Assembly (NCBI GenBank): GCA_021795795.1
Contig: JAJYPA010000282.1
Span: 1 to 10,116, forward strand
Length of the DNA stretch: 10,116 nucleotides
Direction of reading: 5' to 3'
Source: Pseudomonadota bacterium
GTDB taxonomy: Bacteria > Pseudomonadota > Gammaproteobacteria > Halothiobacillales > Halothiobacillaceae
Part shown: piece after piece, positions 1-5,725 of the stretch
How positions within the stretch are numbered: position 1 is the first letter of the stretch
How the letters are laid out: each line of letters begins with the position of its first letter
Program-made: the position numbers and the translations under genes
Notes under the pieces: generated by a model
What the model was told of the DNA's origin: nothing
Seen by the model: only the letters and a program-made list of their open reading frames with translations
Databases searched by the model: none

Positions 1-149
1 TTCAACAGGTACTGATCATCACGCGCGAGATTACGCCGATGTGCAAAGCGCCACCGGCCGACATTGCAACGGCGACAACCCAGATCACCAGTGCAGTGAC
101 CACCATCACCATTCTTGCCGGAGCAACGGCAGCGGGAGTTATCAAATGA
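1..149 (+). CDS. 3' end of an unidentified phage protein with hydrophobic C-terminus (partial)
   Basis: The open frame enters from the left edge (first full codon at position 3) and ends at TGA 147-149, leaving 48 codons. The visible tail begins QQVLIITREITPMCKAP. It then becomes a Thr/Ala/Ile-rich stretch ending ILAGATAAGVIK, which could be a single membrane-spanning or amphipathic segment at the extreme C-terminus. The stop overlaps the start of the next gene as ATGA (146-149), the usual sign of translational coupling in a phage operon. A Rz-like, holin-like or other late membrane protein would fit the position next to DUF1353, but nothing in this fragment identifies it. The N-terminus lies outside the window. 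Confidence 0.6.
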   Translation, partial: QQVLIITREITPMCKAPPADIATATTQITSAVTTITILAGATAAGVIK

Positions 150-439
150 GCCAATCAACTTTGAACACTGTTGAGCAAACCGCACTGACGACCGCCGAGC
201 AACTGATGCCGGTGATTTTGGCGGGTGTGCAGGCCGGTGTCGGTGCCTCTAATCCGTGGGTTGCCACAGCGGAAGCAATCGCACCGGTAATCGTCAAACT
301 GATCCAGATGCAGCAAGCCGGAGCGCCAGAACTTGCTCAGATCATGGCGGCGATTACGTCTGGCGTGGCAAGCGCTCAAACTCAAATCGAGGCTGAGGCA
401 AAAGCTCGCGGCGTTGATGCGCCCGTGGTTGGTGGGTAA
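146..439 (+). CDS. Ala-rich hypothetical phage protein, 97 aa
   Basis: The start is ATG 146, which overlaps the previous stop as ATGA. An upstream in-frame ATG at 41 would give a His/Cys/Ser-rich extension that is simply the alternative frame of the preceding gene. The 97-residue product is rich in Ala, Gln and Val. It begins MSQSTLNTVEQTALTTAEQL and has a hydrophobic stretch (about residues 20-55, including NPWVATAEAIAPVIVKLIQM) and a helical Ala/Gln/Glu tail ending APVVGG. There is no signal peptide and no catalytic motif. Its stop TAA (437-439) shares one base with the ATG of the DUF1353 gene. I do not recognise the family. A small structural or lysis-associated protein is possible by position only. 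Confidence 0.8.
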   Translation: MSQSTLNTVEQTALTTAEQLMPVILAGVQAGVGASNPWVATAEAIAPVIVKLIQMQQAGAPELAQIMAAITSGVASAQTQIEAEAKARGVDAPVVGG

Positions 440-840
440 TGTCCCGCTTCCTGAATCAGCTTAAGGTCACCCTGATCGATAACGACGCAGCAGAAGGGCG
501 TGGACTGTGGTCGCTGGATGAAGATTTCGGGTATCAATCAGATCTGGCGCGAATGACGATCATGGCGCCAAAGGGATTCCAGACCGATTTCGCCAGCGTG
601 CCGCGTCTGCCGATTGTGTTCTGGCTGGCGGGTGATACGAGCACTGAAGCGGCGGTAATCCATGACTGGCTCTATACCTGCAAGATCACATCCCGCCGGA
701 CGGCTGATGCGGTATTGCGTGAAGCAGGGAAGGTGTCTGGTGTTCCGGCATGGCGTCGGTGGATGATCTGGGCCGGAGTGCGTGCGTTTGGTCAAGGGCC
801 GTGGGATGGGAAAAACTGGCCGGATATGCGGTTTTTGTGA
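439..840 (+). CDS. DUF1353 family phage protein, 133 aa
   Basis: The protein carries the DUF1353 signature: an aromatic and acidic N-terminal half, then FQTDFASVPRLP (about residues 47-58), then AAVIHDWLY (about 71-79), and a C-terminal W-rich segment (WRRWMIWAGVRAFG, 105-118). The TDFASVPR and HDWLY motifs are the conserved core of the family, and 133 residues is a normal length. DUF1353 genes are common in tailed phages of Proteobacteria, usually near tail or lysis genes, but no biochemical role is established. Translation is coupled to the preceding gene by a TAATG overlap at 437-441. This is the last rightward gene of the left block. It ends 8 bases from the stop of the convergent gene, and no clear terminator lies between them. 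Confidence 0.88.
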   Translation: MSRFLNQLKVTLIDNDAAEGRGLWSLDEDFGYQSDLARMTIMAPKGFQTDFASVPRLPIVFWLAGDTSTEAAVIHDWLYTCKITSRRTADAVLREAGKVSGVPAWRRWMIWAGVRAFGQGPWDGKNWPDMRFL

Positions 841-848
841 CTCCTGAT

Positions 849-1289
849 TTATTTTGCCGTCATGGTTACGGTAACCCCAATCGGGCAATCATCATTTTCA
901 TAAAAAAATATGCTTGTTTCCTCTGGGCCGTCCTCAGATGGGAAAAGTAAAAATGTTGGTAGATCATCGATATCTTCGATTTTATCCTCGCCCTTTTCGT
1001 GAAGATCCAGTTTTACATCCACAAGACCCCTTGCGCACAATCGATCCACCATATAGAGAAGCATGGTTCCAAGAGACTCATGACCTCCTGATTTTTCAGC
1101 TAATGAATCCATCGCATCATCTAGTTTTTTTCTCCATCCACCTCGGCAATCTTCACTGCTGCCCCAGTCTATGCTTGCGATAGCCACAAGAAGATCATCC
1201 TCGCATTCCTTCCTAATTTCTCTCTGCACATCTTCAAGAGCGGCGGATTTCAGTATTTCCAACGCCTCATTCACCGTAGCTTTTTTCAT
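849..1289 (-). CDS. acidic hypothetical protein, 146 aa, possible moron gene
   Basis: I do not recognise this protein. It is strongly acidic: runs such as KGEDKIEDIDDLP and FPSEDGPEETSIFFYENDD fall in the C-terminal half, and the N-terminal 60 residues look helical (MKKATVNEALEILKSAALED). It has no membrane segment or signal peptide. The start ATG 1289 is preceded by AACGAGGC at a good spacing. It is the last leftward gene, and a 133-bp AT-rich gap with repeated TTGAACAA sequences separates it from the rest of the operon. That suggests its own promoter and possibly independent control, as in phage moron genes. The high acidity would fit a DNA-mimic or anti-defence protein, but that is speculation. 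The reading frame itself is convincing. Confidence 0.75.
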   Translation of the reverse strand: MKKATVNEALEILKSAALEDVQREIRKECEDDLLVAIASIDWGSSEDCRGGWRKKLDDAMDSLAEKSGGHESLGTMLLYMVDRLCARGLVDVKLDLHEKGEDKIEDIDDLPTFLLFPSEDGPEETSIFFYENDDCPIGVTVTMTAK

Positions 1290-1422
1290 CTAATAGCCTC
1301 GTTGCTAAATAGTTTTGAACAAATATTGAACAAGTTTTAAACACTCGGTTCAACGTGTTGATTTGGCGCGATAAAAAACGACCGGCAAATGTTGCCCATG
1401 CAGACGAATAAGTTAGTCTAGC
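1290..1422 (-). promoter_or_regulatory. AT-rich intergenic region with TTGAACAA repeats; candidate promoter for the 849-1289 gene
   Basis: This 133-bp gap has two direct copies of TTGAACAA at 1315-1322 and 1326-1333, 11 bp apart, and an inverted partner GGTTCAA at 1347-1353. CAACGTGTTG (1351-1360) adds a short imperfect dyad. On the minus strand a weak promoter can be drawn: TTGTTC (1333-1328), 16-bp spacer, TATTTA (1311-1306). The resulting leader would be very short. An alternative is TTGAAC (1353-1348) with 17-bp spacing to TTCAAT. Neither is a strong match. The symmetric repeats look like operator half-sites. No gene is evident in the gap. Confidence 0.4.
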
Positions 1423-1647
1423 CTAGCTGCAATATCCTCCGCCGACTCTCGATGACCGCTGATTCTCCTGCGTCATTGCCTTGTAATTGGCATTTGAGCC
1501 AGCAATGTAGCTATCAGACATAATCTTTCGCATCGCATCACGCATTCTGCTTATCGTTTCTGGCATTGAGTAATTCTTCAATGCCGATCCAGAGGCGCGT
1601 AAAAAGGAATCAATCGCTGCATCTACGTTTTCATTTGGCGTTGTCAT
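1423..1647 (-). CDS. hypothetical phage protein, 74 aa
   Basis: This is a small soluble protein with a helical central segment (residues about 10-45, including DAAIDSFLRASGSALKNY and RMRDAMRKIM) and a polar tail ending GGGYCS. The start ATG 1647 has a strong Shine-Dalgarno, CAGGAGA, five bases upstream. The start lies within the last codons of a tiny 27-residue ORF (1631-1714), with a 17-base overlap, so it belongs to the coupled leftward operon. I cannot assign a family or function. It is the last member of the tightly packed series before the 1290-1422 gap. Confidence 0.7.
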   Translation of the reverse strand: MTTPNENVDAAIDSFLRASGSALKNYSMPETISRMRDAMRKIMSDSYIAGSNANYKAMTQENQRSSRVGGGYCS

Positions 1648-1714
1648 TGGGTTCTCCTGTGGCTTTGAGCATTGCTTTGTAAATACGGCATGTTTGTTCG
1701 CCTGATAGCAACAT
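1631..1714 (-). CDS. 27-aa microprotein ORF
   Basis: The ORF starts at ATG 1714, which shares one base with the stop of the upstream 34-codon ORF (TAATG). It is preceded by GGAG five bases from the start. The product is MLLSGEQTCRIYKAMLKATG followed by seven more residues, and the stop is TGA 1633-1631. The last 17 bases overlap the next gene. The Shine-Dalgarno and coupling support translation. The length is too short for composition to be informative, so it could equally be a leader ORF that delivers ribosomes to the 1647 start. Confidence 0.5.
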   Translation of the reverse strand: MLLSGEQTCRIYKAMLKATGEPNDNAK

Positions 1715-1818
1715 TATTTCTCCATTCTCTTCATGGCGCGTTTCATCCATGCCCCATTACTCACCCCTTCTCGCATTGCGTCGATTGCCTGCTGGCGCTT
1801 AAGTTGGTTTTCGTTCAT
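1714..1818 (-). CDS. 34-aa basic microprotein ORF
   Basis: Start ATG 1818 overlaps the stop of the upstream gene as ATGA (1818-1815), and the stop TAA (1716-1714) overlaps the next ORF as TAATG. The product is basic and helical, starting MNENQLKRQQAIDAMREG and ending AMKRMEK. Such short Lys/Arg-rich proteins are common in phage early operons, and some bind host enzymes, but no function can be read here. Both ends are coupled to neighbours, which is the main argument that it is real. Confidence 0.6.
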   Translation of the reverse strand: MNENQLKRQQAIDAMREGVSNGAWMKRAMKRMEK

Positions 1819-2120
1819 GACGCACCGCCTTCGGCTTTGGCGATTGCTGCGCGAATACCATCCAGATCGGGATCACCGGCACCTTCCCAATCGGTGAGTT
1901 TGCCGAGCCATTCATGGATATTTTTCAGCGCTTCGAGCAAATCAGGAGCGGCGGCGATAAGCGGGATATTGTGTTTTTCGATTGATTCGGCAATCAAATG
2001 ACCGCCGTAATATTCAAAATTGGCACTCCCTCTTTGTTCCTCTGATTGGCCTACTGATACAACAGAATCATCATTAATGCCTTTGCGCCACGGCCCTGGT
2101 GTGAATTTAGGAGTACTCAT
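1815..2120 (-). CDS. conserved phage early protein with NIPLIAAAPDLLEALK motif, 101 aa
   Basis: The protein belongs to a widespread but uncharacterised phage family. It begins with TPGPWRK near residue 7, has a central YYGGHLIAESI segment, and then NIPLIAAAPDLLEALKNI (about 51-68). The usual family form is NARLIAAAPELLEAL, seen in early left-arm genes of many proteobacterial siphophages. The C-terminus is an acidic and helical tail (DLDGIRAAIAKAEGG). The start ATG 2120 overlaps the upstream stop by four bases (ATGA), with GAGGTGG as Shine-Dalgarno. No enzymatic motif is present. The family is recognised with good confidence; its function is unknown. Confidence 0.8.
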   Translation of the reverse strand: MSTPKFTPGPWRKGINDDSVVSVGQSEEQRGSANFEYYGGHLIAESIEKHNIPLIAAAPDLLEALKNIHEWLGKLTDWEGAGDPDLDGIRAAIAKAEGGAS

Positions 2121-2320
2121 GACGCCACCTCAAAACCTTCGTTAAAGTCACCCACGTCGCGGAAGTAATAATCCGGGCCACACATGCGATCAGAGCCTTC
2201 GCAGTAGTAGTAGCCGCCCTGATAGGTGGCTTTCACTGGTTTGCTGTGTAGCGGGTTGTTTTCGTTCGGGTAAAGAATCAACGCTGCGCCATCTGGCAGA
2301 TTTTCGAAGTCGGTTCTCAT
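2117..2320 (-). CDS. hypothetical phage protein, Tyr-rich, 67 aa
   Basis: This short protein starts MRTDFENLPDGAALILYPN. It is followed by a Tyr/Gly-rich segment with two cysteines (QGGYYYCEGSDRMCGPDYYF, residues 34-53) and an acidic tail (GDFNEGFEVAS). The compact beta-rich look with paired cysteines would suit a small fold, but I cannot name it. The start ATG 2320 is coupled to the stop of the 21-residue ORF upstream (ATGA), and its stop overlaps the next gene in the same way. Confidence 0.72.
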   Translation of the reverse strand: MRTDFENLPDGAALILYPNENNPLHSKPVKATYQGGYYYCEGSDRMCGPDYYFRDVGDFNEGFEVAS

Positions 2321-2382
2321 GCCATCACCCCATCAATCTCAACCGATTCAACCGCAACGCCGTATTTCTCAAATGTGTTCAT
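2317..2382 (-). CDS. 21-aa microprotein ORF
   Basis: The product is MNTFEKYGVAVESVEIDGVM plus one Ala. Start ATG 2382 overlaps the Gp157 stop as ATGA (2382-2379), and its stop overlaps the next gene as ATGA (2320-2317). A longer in-frame version starting at 2502 would run 120 bases into the Gp157 gene and read as its shadow, so the short start is preferred. Being coupled at both ends suggests it is at least translated. It may serve mainly to pass ribosomes on. Confidence 0.5.
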   Translation of the reverse strand: MNTFEKYGVAVESVEIDGVMA

Positions 2383-2873
2383 TTGATTACCACCCTTTCG
2401 CCTTGTTGAATATGAGCGCCAGGCACGATCTGTCCGGCATCGATCGCATCCTTGATCAGCGTCTTGCTGACAACTGGTGCTGGCGTTTCTGGCTGTGTCC
2501 AATACTGCTTTGGAATAGCAGCCTCAACGTCGATGACAACCGACGCCCGATTCTTGGCAACTGATAGCGCAATCAATGGGCTATCGATCTTCTTGCGCCC
2601 GGCTGTTCTCATGGATGCCAGCAGATACCCGCGCAGCCATTCGGCCTTTTTATCAGCGGTATCACGGCGCTTTTTCATGTCACCCTCAGCTGATCTGATT
2701 TGCTCAGATAACGCCTCAAGATTGCGAATCATCAGGCCGACATTCACGGCCTTCTGCTCGAATGGATAACGGGCGGCTTCCAACGTGTCCAACATGGTTT
2801 GCTCGTCAAAGTCCATGTCGGAGATTACGGCCTCTATGCCCTTGTATTCTTCTGCTAATTCAAAGAGATTCAT
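2379..2873 (-). CDS. Siphovirus Gp157 family protein, 164 aa
   Basis: The protein matches the Gp157 family in layout. The N-terminal segment is MNLFELAEEYKGIEAVISD. DFDEQTMLDTLEA follows (about 22-34), then a long charged coiled-coil (about 38-90, with IRNLEALSEQIRSAEGDMKK) and WLRGYLLASMRTAG (79-92), a family hallmark. The C-terminal beta-rich segment has VVIDVEAAIPKQYW. Gp157 proteins sit beside recombination or SSB genes in many siphophages. A role in resistance to host or phage interference and nuclease inhibition has been proposed but is not firm. Here it directly follows the SSB-like gene, with the Shine-Dalgarno GAGGTGA spanning that gene's stop region. Confidence 0.82.
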   Translation of the reverse strand: MNLFELAEEYKGIEAVISDMDFDEQTMLDTLEAARYPFEQKAVNVGLMIRNLEALSEQIRSAEGDMKKRRDTADKKAEWLRGYLLASMRTAGRKKIDSPLIALSVAKNRASVVIDVEAAIPKQYWTQPETPAPVVSKTLIKDAIDAGQIVPGAHIQQGERVVIK

Positions 2874-2881
2874 AGCTCACC

Positions 2882-3511
2882 TCAGAACGGCACGTCGTCG
2901 GATGGCATAGGTGCGTAGTCATAAGGAGGCGGCTCGTTGCCATTCGATGCCTTTGGCGCTGAAACGGTCTTATCTTTGAGCCCTGAAACCATGCGTTCCA
3001 GCAATTCCGGCTTGGTTTTACCGTCAAGAATCTCGCTTGCCGTAAGCTCAGTGGATGCCTCGAACGCGCCGACAATGTTCATCTTCGATCCGACTGTTTT
3101 GCCGTCCTTCTTGATGTATTCCTCGCGCTGCAAGAGCAGGCCAATAGGCTTGTCCATCAGTTCTGGGTAAATCTTTGCATCAACAGTTACACGCTTTTGC
3201 TGGTCTTGGTCGTACTTCTCGACCTGCCCGACGGTTTTCGTCAGCAGCTTGGTTTTCATGCAGGTCATAACAGCCATCAGCACCTTGAAGCCATAAATCT
3301 CTTTGCCGTCCGCATTCACAGTCCATAGGGAGAGGTAGTCGGCAGTCAGGCCATCATTCGACTTGAATGACAGTTCGATGCCCTGGGTGCCTTTCGGGCT
3401 ATGTGATTCCTCAGCGCGAGTAAAAACCCCGATATATTTGCCGGTTTCTTCAATGCGGCCATTCATCGTGTCGGCGGCTTTTGCGGCTTCTTTGTTCAGT
3501 TGATAATTCAT
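2882..3511 (-). CDS. phage single-stranded DNA-binding-like protein, 209 aa
   Basis: The chosen start is ATG 3511 (MNYQLNKEAAKAAD), preceded by AAGAGGAAACG at a good distance. An upstream in-frame start at 3562 would overlap the neighbouring gene and lacks this signal. The N-terminal 150 residues look like an OB-type beta-rich domain (KYIGVFTRAEE, GTQGIELSFKS, ADYLSLWTV, YGFKVLMAVMTC). A low-complexity tail follows (ASNGNEPPPYDYAPMPS), ending in DDVPF. That acidic, Pro-Phe-ending tip is the hallmark of bacterial SSB proteins, used to recruit partners. Placement next to a RecA-like ATPase and Gp157 supports an ssDNA-binding role, possibly DUF669-related. Fold assignment is inference; the tail and context are seen. 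Confidence 0.68.
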   Translation of the reverse strand: MNYQLNKEAAKAADTMNGRIEETGKYIGVFTRAEESHSPKGTQGIELSFKSNDGLTADYLSLWTVNADGKEIYGFKVLMAVMTCMKTKLLTKTVGQVEKYDQDQQKRVTVDAKIYPELMDKPIGLLLQREEYIKKDGKTVGSKMNIVGAFEASTELTASEILDGKTKPELLERMVSGLKDKTVSAPKASNGNEPPPYDYAPMPSDDVPF

Positions 3512-3528
3512 GATTCGTTTCCTCTTGA

Positions 3529-4194
3529 TTAGGCCGCCTGGCCGAGTTGGTAATAGCTGCAAATTGCGCGATCGACCGCAGCCAAGTCGTTGTCGATGTG
3601 ATCTTGTTCAAACAGCCCCAGTGGGCTTTTAACCGTGTCTTTGCCACTGTTGCGAGTAGCGAATATGTACTGCTCATTGATCACTTCGGTGCGCAGTACA
3701 ATCGTTACAAGGCCTTCCATGACGATCTTTTCATCGAGCAATTTGCCGATGGTCTTGATCTTGGTTTTGCCGAAGTCATCCGTTGCCGTGTGGCTCATGA
3801 TGTAAACGCGCTTTCCTTCGCTAAGGGAAGAAGCCGTGGTCAGCACGTCCCACGCATGGCGCGCAATCTCGTTGTATTTGGCGAATGCTGCATTGCCCAC
3901 TTCCACGTCCGTGACCCGGCGCATGAACTCGTTTGCCATTACGTACTGGAAGTCATCAATGATGATTATTTCCTTGGTGGTACGCTGCATGGCCTGAACT
4001 ATCGTGGTGCTGCTGTCGCTCACGAAAACAGATCCGCTAGGGTTTTCCTTAGATGCCGGTTTCCATTCACTGGAACGGAACGGGAGAGGCTTGCGCACCG
4101 CTTGAATCAGTAGTGTGTTTTTCGGATCGAGATTTCGCAGGCTCGTTGATTTTCCTGTCCCCGATTCGCCCAGAATCATCGTTGCAATACTCAT
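3529..4194 (-). CDS. phage P-loop ATPase, Sak4/AAA_24-like recombination protein, 221 aa
   Basis: An early P-loop is present: GESGTGKS at residues 9-16. A Walker B-like IIIIDDF follows at about 76-82, with Gln83 close behind. IMSHTATDD comes later and could be a sensor segment. The length and single-domain layout fit the phage AAA_24/Sak4 group, RecA-core ATPases that promote single-strand annealing together with a phage SSB. The next gene downstream encodes an SSB-like protein, as expected for Sak4. ATG 4194 is preferred because AGAGGA lies 8 bases upstream; the TTG at 4200 would be only 2 bases from that site. The first 128 bases overlap the end of a small ORF in another frame. A general phage NTPase is the alternative. 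Confidence 0.72.
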   Translation of the reverse strand: MSIATMILGESGTGKSTSLRNLDPKNTLLIQAVRKPLPFRSSEWKPASKENPSGSVFVSDSSTTIVQAMQRTTKEIIIIDDFQYVMANEFMRRVTDVEVGNAAFAKYNEIARHAWDVLTTASSLSEGKRVYIMSHTATDDFGKTKIKTIGKLLDEKIVMEGLVTIVLRTEVINEQYIFATRNSGKDTVKSPLGLFEQDHIDNDLAAVDRAICSYYQLGQAA

Positions 4195-4276
4195 ATTCAA
4201 AATCCTCTAAGTTCGGTTTGTTCGTGTTCGCTCGTTGCTCTTGCTGCTCTAAAACCCATTCGCCCATGCGGCTCAT
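4067..4276 (-). CDS. small ORF overlapping the ATPase gene, 69 aa
   Basis: Start ATG 4276 has a textbook Shine-Dalgarno, GGAGGG, six bases upstream. The first 27 codons (MSRMGEWVLEQQEQRANTNK, then PNLEDFE) lie outside any other gene. The remaining 42 codons overlap the 5' part of the ATPase gene in a different frame, and they read as a polar, low-complexity tail (KSRSEKHTTDSSGAQ). The strong initiation signal says ribosomes start here. The purpose may be a small protein, or coupling to the ATPase start, which lies inside this ORF. The N-terminal MSRMGEWVLEQQ resembles short phage proteins I have seen without function. Confidence 0.55.
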   Translation of the reverse strand: MSRMGEWVLEQQEQRANTNKPNLEDFEYEYCNDDSGRIGDRKINEPAKSRSEKHTTDSSGAQASPVPFQ

Positions 4277-4291
4277 TTGATTCCCTCCATA

Positions 4292-4359
4292 TGTTTATCA
4301 GGGAGCGCATTCGTGCAGGGAATACGCTCTCGGATAAGGTTGACCGCTTGCGGCGGTCA
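4292..4359 (-). repeat. leader element copy 1 with two hairpins
   Basis: On the plus strand a stem pairs 4303-4312 (GAGCGCATTC) with 4320-4329 (GAATACGCTC). The single mismatch becomes a G-U pair on the minus-strand RNA. A second perfect 7-bp stem pairs 4341-4347 (TGACCGC) with 4353-4359 (GCGGTCA). No T-run follows either stem in the leftward direction, so they are unlikely to be terminators. The segment 4292-4338 is related to 5003-5047. In both places it lies just upstream of an ORF with a good ribosome binding site (here the 69-residue ORF). Confidence 0.6.
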
Positions 4360-4371
4360 GTCGGCATTGAT

Positions 4372-4588
<217 letters not shown>

Positions 4589-4605
<17 letters not shown>

Positions 4606-4984
4606 CATCGGCTTCCTCGATACTTTTGATCGCAGCGTCGGTGCAGGGGATGATTTCGATGGCTTCAAGCCAAATCGAATCCAAAGTGGGGGCGATGCGA
4701 CTGTTTTTTTGATCGATTCCGTAAATTGCGCACCCAGAAAGCGAAATCGACTTTTCAGCCTTCCATTGCCACATCCGACGAGCATTTTTTACAATTACTT
4801 CGTTTCCTGATTTTTCTGCGAGAACGCCAAAAAACACGCCAGCGGAATAAGTGCGCACGATTACCTTTTTGCCAATCATTGAGTTCAATGAATCGCACCC
4901 AGCCACGCTATTTGTGATTACCGGTTGTGAAAACATCGCCGCCAGTTCTTTAGCCTGTCCAATTGTCAAATCATCAATTTTCAT
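4589..4984 (-). CDS. DUF6948-like conserved phage protein, 131 aa
   Basis: The protein resembles a conserved phage family (DUF6948). The N-terminus is MKIDDLTIGQAKELAAMF, followed by GKKVIVRTYSAGVFFGVLAE (about 38-57), VIVKNARRMWQWK (about 63-75), SLSGCAIYG and EAIEIIPCTDAAIKSIEE near the end (about 107-124). The motif order VIVRxxxAGV, then ARRxWxW, then EIIPCT is what I recognise. It is a small, probably beta-rich protein with no known activity. ATG 4984 is preceded by ACGAGG about seven bases upstream. It is the first gene after leader copy 2 and is followed by the repeat protein, which overlaps its end. Confidence 0.75.
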
Positions 4985-5002
4985 AAATACCTCGTGAGTT
5001 TT

Positions 5003-5063
5003 TGTTTATTAAAGAGAGCCATTTATTAATGACGCTCTCAGATAAAGCCTCGTGACGTGAGGC
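5003..5063 (-). repeat. leader element copy 2 with hairpin
   Basis: A stem pairs 5014-5019 (GAGAGC) with 5034-5039 (GCTCTC) around a 14-base loop. Next to it, GCCTC (5047-5051) and GAGGC (5059-5063) can pair over a short loop. The segment 5003-5047 aligns with 4292-4338: TGTTTAT at one end and ACGCTCTC(A/G)GATAA at the other are shared, with the intervening GAG and CATT also kept. It lies about 20 bases upstream of the DUF6948-like start. Confidence 0.6.
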
Positions 5064-5198
5064 GGACGGCGATTGCCTGGAAAGCGGGAGGAGGGAGCGT
5101 GTTCACTGTCTCGCGTCAGTGCGTAGCTGTTTTGCCCATCCATCAATCGCAGCCGGTGTTGTTTGATGCAGCAACACCTCCGGCTGGTCGCCTTGGTG
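5064..5198 (-). other. gap with imperfect hairpin, no convincing gene
   Basis: This stretch between the 112-residue gene and leader copy 2 has an imperfect stem. GGTGTTG (5155-5161) pairs with CAACACC (5172-5178), extended by AGCCGG/CCGGCT with a three-base bulge. No T-run follows. Minus-strand frames here are open only briefly. One is a continuation of the upstream gene past its TAA and stays open to 5103; another reads 68 codons (5215-5009) but lacks a ribosome binding site and has a Cys/Arg/Pro-rich composition typical of non-coding frames. Confidence 0.45.
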
Positions 5199-5537
5199 TT
5201 AATTGACCGATCCACGACTCACCAAATGCTCCGCATACATAGCAGCAGCCCTGTCTCGCATGTCAGCGATGCCCTGAGCGGCTTCGAAAATCTTCGCCAT
5301 GTCCTTGCCGCATGTCGCCAAATCAAGTGCGTGGTTCATGTTCTCAACAAGACGCTGGTTTTCGTCGCTCGATAGATACAAGTGCGTCATTGCTTCGTGC
5401 ATCAGCTCGGCGTCACTGATGATTTCCTCGTACTTAAGGACTTCCAGTTGCTCGATGGCTTCGGCTTCTTCCTGCTGTTGCTCGTAAAGCATCCAAGCGA
5501 GGGAGTTGGCTACTCGTTCAGCGGTTGCGAGGCTCAT
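5199..5537 (-). CDS. hypothetical helical phage protein, 112 aa
   Basis: The product is acidic and predicted almost entirely helical: MSLATAERVANSLAWMLYEQ, then QEEAEAIEQLEVLKYEE (coiled-coil-like), then a segment with MHEAMTHLYLSSDENQRLVE and a C-terminal ADMRDRAAAMYAEH. It has no membrane segment or enzyme motif. Start ATG 5537 overlaps the upstream stop (ATGA, 5537-5534). It is the third gene of the coupled block that begins at the leftward promoter, so it would be expressed immediately after infection. No family was recognised. Confidence 0.75.
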   Translation of the reverse strand: MSLATAERVANSLAWMLYEQQQEEAEAIEQLEVLKYEEIISDAELMHEAMTHLYLSSDENQRLVENMNHALDLATCGKDMAKIFEAAQGIADMRDRAAAMYAEHLVSRGSVN

Positions 5538-5725
5538 TTCACACCCCGCGTAACTTCACGCTGGCGACGGCTCTGACGCATCAGGAACGCGTCACGGGTC
5601 ATTTCAGGCATTGGGCGTGCTTTCTTCGCGCCGATATACCGCTCACCCATATCGACAATCTGACGACGCACGGCATCCTCTCGGATCGGCAAAGGGAAAA
5701 CGCTTTCGTGGATTTTGGTAATCAT
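5534..5725 (-). CDS. hypothetical basic phage protein, 63 aa
   Basis: This is a small basic protein beginning MITKIHESVFPLPIREDAVR. A C-terminal Arg-rich segment (RQSRRQREVTRG) could bind nucleic acid. Its ATG 5725 overlaps the preceding stop as ATGA, with GGCGGGAAG as Shine-Dalgarno. Its stop overlaps the next gene as ATGA. An Arg-rich early-left protein recalls lambda N-type antiterminators by position and basic character. However, those have the Arg-rich motif at the N-terminus, so this is only a weak possibility. Confidence 0.72.
   Translation of the reverse strand: MITKIHESVFPLPIREDAVRRQIVDMGERYIGAKKARPMPEMTRDAFLMRQSRRQREVTRGVK

Noticed and set aside
864..876. Palindrome GGTTACGGTAACC near the convergent gene ends, considered as terminator
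   Set aside because: Only a three-base loop and five-base stem are possible as RNA and no T-run follows on either strand.
3547..4113. 188-codon plus-strand ORF opposite the ATPase gene
   Set aside because: Antisense shadow of a gene with clear Walker motifs; no ribosome binding site and no family resemblance.
5011..5039. Resemblance of GCTCTCTTTAA on the minus strand to a boxA antitermination site
   Set aside because: The match to boxA needs an inserted base, copy 1 does not keep it, and no boxB-like hairpin in the right order was found.
5009..5215. 68-codon minus-strand ORF between the 112-residue gene and leader copy 2
   Set aside because: No ribosome binding site, Cys/Arg/Pro-rich composition, and it covers the hairpin regions and the start of leader copy 2.
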